From: CAYSXS01 sp043817345
GTDB taxonomy: Bacteria > Patescibacteriota > Patescibacteriia > UBA2196
Assembly (NCBI GenBank): GCA_043817345.1
Contig: JBDRGZ010000037.1
Coordinates: forward strand, 1 to 10,502
DNA: 10,502 nt
Direction: 5' to 3'
Shown: one piece after another, positions 6,165 to 10,502 of the stretch
How positions within the stretch are numbered: position 1 is the first letter of the stretch
Layout: every line of letters starts with the position of its first letter
Position numbers and translations under genes: made by a program
Notes under the pieces: generated by a model
What the model saw: the letters and a program-made list of their open reading frames with translations, nothing else
Databases searched by the model: none
What the model was told of the DNA's origin: nothing

Positions 6165-6165
6165 G

Positions 6166-6300
6166 TTAATGGTTGGTGATTAGTCCAACTTTAAGTCTAT
6201 CTATTTCCTTTCTGATTTGAGCTACTAGCCTGAAATCTGAAAAAGCCTTGATAATACAAGACAATTGCGTGGTTATATTAGAGTTACGATTCTCGAGCAA
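6166..6300 (-). pseudogene. Possible C-terminal remnant of a lost gene
   Basis: The minus strand reads 44 protein-like codons from 6300 to a TAA at 6166-6168. It includes FRLVAQIRKEIDRLKVGL, a plausible amphipathic helix, but has no ATG start and meets an in-frame TAG a few codons upstream. It may be the tail of a decayed gene convergent with 5616-6164, or chance. The remainder up to 6395 shows no other gene. Confidence 0.2.
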
Positions 6301-6395
6301 ATTGATTGATTTTAGAGTCTAATGAAGAAACCTGGAAGACGGTTGATGTTGTGTTTCCTTTTTTTGATAATTGTGGTTTTGACAACGATTGATTG

Positions 6396-6401
6396 TATAA
6401 T
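6396..6401 (+). promoter_or_regulatory. -10 box of the AlbA_2/HATPase gene
   Basis: TATAAT preceded by TTG and 9 nt before the ATG at 6411. Expected +1 is about 6408, so the transcript is nearly leaderless. A perfect TTGACA (6379-6384) lies only 11 nt upstream, too close to act as its -35. TTGTGG (6371-6376) at 19 nt is the alternative. Confidence 0.45.
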
Positions 6402-6410
6402 CTTCGTAAT

Positions 6411-8006
6411 ATGGAAAATGTACAACAAAAAGAGTCAGAAAAATTAGAATTTAAAGAAACTTTGGCGGAAATTAATGAAGCAGGAGAGGCTTTGTGTGGT
6501 TTTGCCAACCAGACAGGTGGAATTTTGTATTTTGGTGTGAGAAATAATGGAAAAGTTTTAGGATTGAAAAATGTAGTTGAAAAAACATTACGTGATATAA
6601 CAAATACTTTAGTGGATAATATGGAGCCGAAAATGCCCTTGAGTGTTACAGAGGAAGCTAACAGTGGTGTGACTGTGATTAAGATTATAGTTTCTAAGAG
6701 TTCAAGTCCGATACATACATTTAAGGGAAGGCCATATATACGAATGGGTCCAACTACAAAAAAGATGTCACAGAATGAATATCAAAGAAGATTGCTTTAT
6801 CACCAAACTGTAAATAAAGACTATTCTTCAAATATATTACCCGAAGCAAAGATGGAGGACTTGTCTGTTGTGGCAATTAAAGAACTTAGGCAAAGATTAA
6901 AAAATTCAGGACGATATAAGACTAATATTGAAAAGATGACTACCAGGCAGTTACTTAAGAATTTGCTTCTTTTAAGAGATCAAGGCTTAACAATAGCTGC
7001 AATGGTTTTGTTGGCTAAAGAGGACTCTTTGGCTAGATATTTACCATATTGTGAAATTAGATATGGTTATCGTGCAGGAGATGATGAGATCAGAAACCAA
7101 GATATGGAGATATTTAAGGGTGGTTATCTTCTTTACTATATGAAACTTTGGGGGAAAATTGACTCTAGAAATATTAATATTAGTGTTCCTTATAAAATGA
7201 GGTTGATAGAAAAGAAAGCGTTTGATGGAGAGACTATTAGAGAAGCTATTAACAATACTGTGATACACAGAGACTATTTGATTTCAGGAAGTACTTTGGT
7301 GATTCAATATCCATATCGAATTGTTATGACTAGCCAAGGAGGTTTTCCTGATGGTGTGACGATTGAAAATATTATCAATGAGACCAGGCCAAGAAATAAA
7401 CTAATTGCGGATATTTTGTTTAAATGTGAGATGGTTGAGCAATTTGGTAGTGGGGTGAATTTAATGTATAAAAATCAGCTATCTCTTGGCAAATTGCCAC
7501 CAAATTATCATAAATCTGATGAAAGTTATGTGAAGCTTGAGTTGGACGGAAAGATTCAAGATGAAGAATTCGCTAAATATGTTTTAACAATTGCTGAGGA
7601 AAGAAATAAAAACTTAAATGATAAGGAGTTAATTATTTTAAATAGAATTAAAAACAATAAGAAGATTGAATCTGGAATTGTTACAGATAATCTTCTTGAG
7701 CTTGAATTAATTGAAAAAATTGGAACAAATAAATATATGCTTTCAAAGCAATATTATGTAGACACAGAACAACGATGGAAGTATACGAAAAAAAGGGGAT
7801 TGTCGAATGCGAGAAATAGTGAGTTAATATTGCAACACTTGAGAAATTTTGGACCGTCTAGAAAAGAAGATTTTTTGAAGTTGTTTCAATTTACATTAAC
7901 TGATAAACAAGTTAATTGGTTGTTAACAAGTCTTAAGAAAGATAAAAAAATTAAATTTGCAGGACTTCGTAGGTCCCGTTCAGCTAAATGGGAAATTCTG
8001 GAATGA
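6411..8006 (+). CDS. AlbA_2 (Schlafen-type) and HATPase_c_4 protein
   Basis: 531 aa from ATG 6411. A TTG 18 nt upstream lies in frame, but it overlaps the -10 box and is unlikely. Residues about 8-130 form an AlbA_2 domain: LEFKET (12-17), ALCGFANQTGGILYFGV (27-43), VLGL, then GRPYIRMGPTTKKMS (106-120). Residues about 270-355 form the divergent GHKL-type ATP-binding region found in such proteins: REAINNTVIHRDY (277-289), YPYRIVMTSQGGFPDGVT (300-317), RPRNKLIADILFKCEMVEQFGSGV (326-349). The rest (about 390-531) is helical, like winged-helix repeats. This is the COG2865-type class, often labelled a transcriptional regulator or RecG-like protein. Nucleic-acid binding is likely, but the true role is unknown. 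Some relatives occur in defence settings; nothing next to it proves that here. Confidence 0.9.
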   Translation: MENVQQKESEKLEFKETLAEINEAGEALCGFANQTGGILYFGVRNNGKVLGLKNVVEKTLRDITNTLVDNMEPKMPLSVTEEANSGVTVIKIIVSKSSSPIHTFKGRPYIRMGPTTKKMSQNEYQRRLLYHQTVNKDYSSNILPEAKMEDLSVVAIKELRQRLKNSGRYKTNIEKMTTRQLLKNLLLLRDQGLTIAAMVLLAKEDSLARYLPYCEIRYGYRAGDDEIRNQDMEIFKGGYLLYYMKLWGKIDSRNINISVPYKMRLIEKKAFDGETIREAINNTVIHRDYLISGSTLVIQYPYRIVMTSQGGFPDGVTIENIINETRPRNKLIADILFKCEMVEQFGSGVNLMYKNQLSLGKLPPNYHKSDESYVKLELDGKIQDEEFAKYVLTIAEERNKNLNDKELIILNRIKNNKKIESGIVTDNLLELELIEKIGTNKYMLSKQYYVDTEQRWKYTKKRGLSNARNSELILQHLRNFGPSRKEDFLKLFQFTLTDKQVNWLLTSLKKDKKIKFAGLRRSRSAKWEILE

Positions 8007-8013
8007 ATAGAAA

Positions 8014-8035
8014 ATTCTGTAAACAGCTACAGAAT
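8014..8035 (+). other. Perfect 8-bp hairpin after the stop codon
   Basis: ATTCTGTA (8014-8021) and TACAGAAT (8028-8035) form a perfect stem with a 6-nt loop. No T-run follows, so it is not a standard terminator. Its right arm lies inside the first copy of the direct repeat, so the second copy could form an alternative stem. It might protect or process the 3' end of the transcript. Confidence 0.5.
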
Positions 8036-8065
8036 GGGTACAGCACAACTACAGAATGGGTACAG
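8027..8065 (+). repeat. 17-nt direct repeat, two copies, 22-nt period
   Basis: CTACAGAATGGGTACAG occurs exactly at 8027-8043 and 8049-8065, separated by CACAA. The period is not a multiple of three, so the copies fall in different frames. This favours a DNA- or RNA-level repeat over a peptide repeat. It lies between convergent genes. The rest of 8087-8154 shows nothing. Confidence 0.85.
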
Positions 8066-8154
8066 TTTGAGCTAGGCCTTATTTGAACCATAAAGGAAAT
8101 TTTGTATTAGAGATATGTCAAACTTTGTTAGGATCGTCTCTAAATTAGAATTGA

Positions 8155-8427
8155 CTAGAAAGGAAATAAGTCTTTAACTTTAATTTTTAATGCTTTGGAA
8201 ATTTTATAGAGTAGTTTGAGGTTGGGTATTCGGTAGCCACTTTCAATATAGCCAATCCAGGTAACAGATTTTCTGACTTTTTCAGCAAGCTCTTCCTGTG
8301 TTAATCCACCTTTCTTTCTCATTTTTTGAATATACTTTGCCAGCCTTAAATCTTGCTTAGTTACCTTTTTATATTGAGGGATTTTTCGGATGATGTTTAA
8401 TCCCTTAATTTTCTTTTTAGTGAGCAT
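8155..8427 (-). CDS. XRE-family HTH regulator with N-terminal arm
   Basis: 90 aa. A basic arm (1-26, MLTKKKIKGLN start) precedes a Cro/C1-type HTH (about 28-88): GLTQEELAEKVRKS (41-54), recognition helix TWIGYIESG (55-63), IPNLKLLYKISKALKIK (67-83), ending KDLFPF. It probably represses a nearby promoter, perhaps its own. It converges on the AlbA_2/HATPase gene and diverges from the Ig-like surface protein at 8567, with 139 nt between their starts, so that gap may hold an operator. It resembles the XRE protein at 3726-3935 in architecture but is a separate sequence. No Shine-Dalgarno sequence precedes the ATG at 8427. Confidence 0.88.
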   Translation of the reverse strand: MLTKKKIKGLNIIRKIPQYKKVTKQDLRLAKYIQKMRKKGGLTQEELAEKVRKSVTWIGYIESGYRIPNLKLLYKISKALKIKVKDLFPF

Positions 8428-8497
8428 ATCTTAACGGTATCAGTAGGGGACAGAAAAGTTTACTAATACGGAAATAAGAGTTTAGCCTTTAAAAGTG

Positions 8498-8526
8498 TTG
8501 ATTTTTACTAACTTGCGTGTTAATAT
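8498..8526 (+). promoter_or_regulatory. Promoter of the Ig-like surface protein
   Basis: TTGATT (8498-8503), a 17-nt spacer and TAATAT (8521-8526). Expected +1 is near 8533, giving a leader of about 34 nt. GGAG at 8555-8558 lies 8 nt before the ATG at 8567. This is the only clear Shine-Dalgarno-led start in the window, in contrast to the leaderless genes. Confidence 0.6.
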
Positions 8527-8566
8527 TCAAATAACCTGCTAACAATATTAAATTGGAGTAAAAGAT

Positions 8567-9121
8567 ATGAAAAAAAGATTAACCATTTTCTTGGCAGTTT
8601 TATTGGTATTTACTGGTATGTTTTTTGCTAAACCTTCATTGAGTTTTGCTTTTCCCTCAGTTTTAGGTACGAAAATAATTGGAAATCAAGAGGTTTATAT
8701 TGATGGATATGAAGTAGAAGACCCTTATGCGTCCATTTTTATTGATAGCACAAAGCCTACTTTTTATGGATATACGATTGCTAACGCTGAAGTTTTACTC
8801 ATTATTGCCAGCGACCCAATTGAAATAGAAATACTTTCTGATGCAGATGGTTATTGGTTTCATGCGATGGAAAATCCTTTGGAGGTAGGGCAACATACTT
8901 TGACATTAAAGATTACTGATAGTAGTGGAATAGCGAGTGAAGAAATTCTTGTGGCTACTTTTAATACACCAGAGGTAAAGGGTGAAGAGGCAACGGTATC
9001 AACTGATACACCACTACCTAAAACACCAAGAATTAACTATTTAAGTATTAGCCTGATTGTATTGGGTTCACTTTTACTTTTGGGGGTGACATACATTTTT
9101 TTAGCTAGAAAATCCAGATAG
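8567..9121 (+). CDS. Surface protein with signal peptide, Ig-like domain and C-terminal anchor
   Basis: 184 aa. The signal peptide (1 to about 28: MKKR, hydrophobic 6-20, cleavage after SLSFA) is followed by one beta-sandwich domain (about 52-133) with the bacterial Ig-like pattern: KPTFYGYTIANAEVLLII (63-80), DADGYWFHA (92-100), LEVGQHTLTLKITDSSG (105-121). A Thr/Pro-rich stalk (134-155) leads to a C-terminal membrane span (about 158-180) and a short basic tail RKSR. No LPXTG motif is present, so the protein is held by its own helix and displayed outside. It is probably an adhesion or structural surface protein. It is closely followed by a terminator, so it is a single-gene unit. The same module type occurs in the nuclease protein at 9418. 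Confidence 0.85.
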   Translation: MKKRLTIFLAVLLVFTGMFFAKPSLSFAFPSVLGTKIIGNQEVYIDGYEVEDPYASIFIDSTKPTFYGYTIANAEVLLIIASDPIEIEILSDADGYWFHAMENPLEVGQHTLTLKITDSSGIASEEILVATFNTPEVKGEEATVSTDTPLPKTPRINYLSISLIVLGSLLLLGVTYIFLARKSR

Positions 9122-9130
9122 ATTGTGATG

Positions 9131-9161
9131 AAAAGCCTATGTTAAAGCATAAGCGTTTTTT
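9131..9161 (+). terminator. Intrinsic terminator of the surface-protein gene
   Basis: The hairpin has GCCTATG (9135-9141) against CATAAGC (9148-9154), with one mismatch and a 6-nt loop. An A-run precedes it and T x6 (9156-9161) follows. It begins 10 nt after the stop at 9121. Confidence 0.6.
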
Positions 9162-9342
9162 AATCCTTTATAGTATTGCTAAGAATGTTTCACCAAATCT
9201 TAAGGTCATTTCTCAACCTAGGCTCAAGCTAAAAAGAAATAAAAACCTTTTAAAAGATTATTTATTGGGCTTAAAACTAAAGGAGTTACTGAAAAAATAT
9301 GGTATTAGTCGTCAAAGATTTTATTATCTACTTAAGCATTAA
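9139..9342 (+). CDS. Doubtful small HTH ORF
   Basis: 67 codons, very basic. The C-terminal third (KDYLLGLKLKELLKKYGISR, 39-58, then QRFYYLLK) is a good helix-turn-helix of the resolvase/homeodomain-like kind, so part of it may once have been coding. Its only ATG lies inside the terminator hairpin of the previous gene. No Shine-Dalgarno sequence precedes it and no other ATG, GTG or upstream TTG is available. It may be a real gene with an unusual start or the remnant of a DNA-binding gene. Confidence 0.35.
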   Translation: MLKHKRFLILYSIAKNVSPNLKVISQPRLKLKRNKNLLKDYLLGLKLKELLKKYGISRQRFYYLLKH

Positions 9343-9401
9343 TTATATAATCTATTTGTTGTAAAATAGGTTTTAAGATAGTTTACGATTACCATATCAA
9401 C

Positions 9402-9407
9402 TATAAT
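9402..9407 (+). promoter_or_regulatory. -10 box of the nuclease gene
   Basis: TATAAT 10 nt before the ATG at 9418. Expected +1 is near 9414, about 4 nt before the start codon, and there is no Shine-Dalgarno sequence. No good -35 is visible. Confidence 0.4.
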
Positions 9408-9417
9408 GACTTAAAAT

Positions 9418-10502
9418 ATGAAGCTTAAACAGTCTGAGGGTTTAATTAAAAGACTGCCTGGTTTTGGTTCAGGACAATGGTGGAAATCTTTATTGGCGAG
9501 TGGAGGATACTTAATAATTTTCTTTATCTGTATTGGTTTATTGTTGCCAACTACGCCTAGTTTAGCTTTAGAATTTGTTGACCCTACAAATAAAGATAGT
9601 GTTTCAATCTCTGGAAAGACTAATGCAGATAAATCAGTTACTTTAATACAAGAAGGGGGAGTGATTGATTCTATTAATGCAGATTCAAGTGGTCAGTTTT
9701 ATTTTGTTTTAAATAATTTACCGGAAGGTAGTTTTAGTTATCAAATAGAGGTTTGTAATTCTGGTAAAAAAAGACAATGTGTAACTAAAAGTTTGTTGAT
9801 AGAGATAGACAAAACTTCACCTAATATGCCACTGATTGCTTTGCCTAATCAGTTACCAGAAATAGCTGGCGATGAGGCTATTTTTAAAGGTAAAGCAGAG
9901 CCAGGTTCAATTATTACAGTACAGATTGGTAGTCAGCAAATTGAGGGAATTAAAGCTGATGAGAGTGGTGAGTTTGAGATAAAAACCGGCTTGGATTTAG
10001 GGGTTAATACTATTAAGATTCAAGCTATAGATAAGGTTGGAAATAAAAGTGAAACATACAGTTCAGAGGTAGAATACAATCCGGTTAAACAAAAAGTTAA
10101 AGTGACTAGGATAATTGATGGGGATACAATTGAAATTCAGACTGGGGAGAAAATCCGATACATAGGTGTTAACACACCAGAAACTAATGAGTGTTATTTT
10201 AATCAAGCTAAAGATAAGAATACTAGTTTAGTTAAAGATAAAGAGGTGATATTGGAAAAAGATGTTTCTGAAACAGACAGGTATCAAAGATTGTTAAGAT
10301 ATGTGTGGTTAGATGGTCAGTTAATAAATGAAGTCTTAGTTAAAGAGGGTTATGCTCAAGCAGCCACTTATCCTCCAGACGTTAAATATCAAGCTAGATT
10401 TTTAGAGGCTCAAGCTTGGGCAAGAGAACAAACTCGGGGTTTGTGGGGAGAAGTTTGTAATCCAAATCAAAAGTCATCTAATGACTCACAAGTACAGGGC
10501 GT
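9418..10502 (+). CDS. Secreted Ig-like protein with staphylococcal nuclease domain (3' end missing)
   Basis: 361 codons are visible and the frame is open at the window edge. A long N-region and hydrophobic segment (about 31-50, possible cleavage after SLA at 48-50) send it across the membrane. Two bacterial Ig-like modules follow, about 51-132 and 148-220 (ADSSGQFYFVL at 88-98; ADESGEFEIKT at 180-190; VGNKSET). The SNase domain (about 225-345) has IIDGDTIEI (232-240), IRYIGVNTPE (246-255), DRYQRLLRYVW (287-297) and ARFLEAQAWAREQTRGLW (326-343). The active-site set D234, R247, E255 and R291 is kept; N252 stands where the S. aureus enzyme has D40, a substitution I have seen in other family members. 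It is expected to be a Ca2+-dependent nuclease outside the cell that degrades DNA or RNA. A Ser/Asn-rich stretch starts at about 351. Confidence 0.9.
   Translation, partial: MKLKQSEGLIKRLPGFGSGQWWKSLLASGGYLIIFFICIGLLLPTTPSLALEFVDPTNKDSVSISGKTNADKSVTLIQEGGVIDSINADSSGQFYFVLNNLPEGSFSYQIEVCNSGKKRQCVTKSLLIEIDKTSPNMPLIALPNQLPEIAGDEAIFKGKAEPGSIITVQIGSQQIEGIKADESGEFEIKTGLDLGVNTIKIQAIDKVGNKSETYSSEVEYNPVKQKVKVTRIIDGDTIEIQTGEKIRYIGVNTPETNECYFNQAKDKNTSLVKDKEVILEKDVSETDRYQRLLRYVWLDGQLINEVLVKEGYAQAATYPPDVKYQARFLEAQAWAREQTRGLWGEVCNPNQKSSNDSQVQG

Larger units (their letters stand above)
8003..8086 (+). other. 27-codon ORF overlapping the end of the AlbA_2/HATPase gene
   Basis: ATG at 8003 overlaps the TGA stop (ATGA), the usual arrangement for translational coupling. 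It reads 27 codons to TGA 8084-8086 (MNRKFCKQLQNGY..., ending FELGLI). It covers the 17-nt repeat and could be a tiny gene, a frameshifted C-terminal tail of the large protein, or chance. Confidence 0.2.

Noticed and set aside
6379..6401. TTGACA with TATAAT as one promoter
   Set aside because: The spacer is only 11 nt, far from the usual 16-18.
6393..6410. TTG at 6393 as start of the AlbA_2/HATPase gene
   Set aside because: It lies upstream of and overlaps the -10 box. ATG at 6411 fits the expected transcript start and the domain begins soon after it.
6284..6508. Minus-strand 74-codon ORF upstream of the AlbA_2/HATPase gene
   Set aside because: Much of it overlaps the conserved N-terminus of that gene, and the rest has no recognisable pattern.
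7041..7268. Minus-strand 75-codon ORF
   Set aside because: It lies inside the AlbA_2/HATPase gene; shadow frame with biased composition.
8027..8065. Start of a CRISPR array
   Set aside because: There are only two copies of 17 nt with a 5-nt spacer and no cas genes.
8004..8075. TGA at 8004-8006 might be read as Gly (recoding known in some CPR lineages), extending the protein 22 codons to TAG
   Set aside because: No other gene in the window has an internal TGA, and TGA also ends the gene at 6164, so the standard code fits.

Overview
The window is AT-rich, densely packed bacterial DNA. Genes are small, lie on both strands and often overlap or nearly touch at their ends. Several starts have no Shine-Dalgarno sequence but a TATAAT box 6-14 nt before the ATG. 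The serine recombinase abutting a tRNA, the small secreted Ig-like proteins, an anchored staphylococcal-type nuclease and an AlbA_2/HATPase protein together suggest a Candidate Phyla Radiation (Patescibacteria) genome. That placement is inference, as no taxonomic marker is present. The standard genetic code fits every gene.

Left part (1-5573): a complete tRNA-Asn(GTT) (69-143) is followed at once by a convergent large serine recombinase (102-1658, minus). Its last 13 codons and stop are the antisense of the tRNA 3' half, so this is very probably one end of an integrated element. A 90-aa partner gene overlaps the recombinase start. A divergent plus-strand operon follows, with a DUF6941-like protein, a HicB-like antitoxin and a HicA-like toxin. 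Then come a single-span membrane protein (minus), a small XRE regulator (plus), a terminase-small-subunit-like HTH protein (minus) and a zinc-ribbon protein with a DUF4145/HEPN-like helical half (minus). A partial copy of the tRNA 3' end at 5565-5573 is the only candidate I see for the far end, which would give an element of about 5.4 kb. It is weak.

Right part (5574-10502): a membrane-anchored extracytoplasmic protein (5616-6164), an AlbA_2 plus HATPase_c_4 protein (start 6411, end 8006), a short repeat and hairpin region, a minus-strand XRE regulator (8155-8427), a sortase-independent Ig-like surface protein (8567-9121) with a good promoter, an SD and a terminator, a doubtful small HTH ORF (9139-9342), and a large secreted protein with two Ig-like modules and a staphylococcal nuclease domain (9418 to the window edge, incomplete).

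The left block has the logic of a small integrative element: a recombinase with a small companion, a stability or defence toxin-antitoxin pair, regulators, and a possible packaging or DNA-recognition protein. The right block looks like chromosomal accessory and cell-surface genes. The last two surface proteins may serve contact with, or nucleic-acid uptake from, the surroundings.
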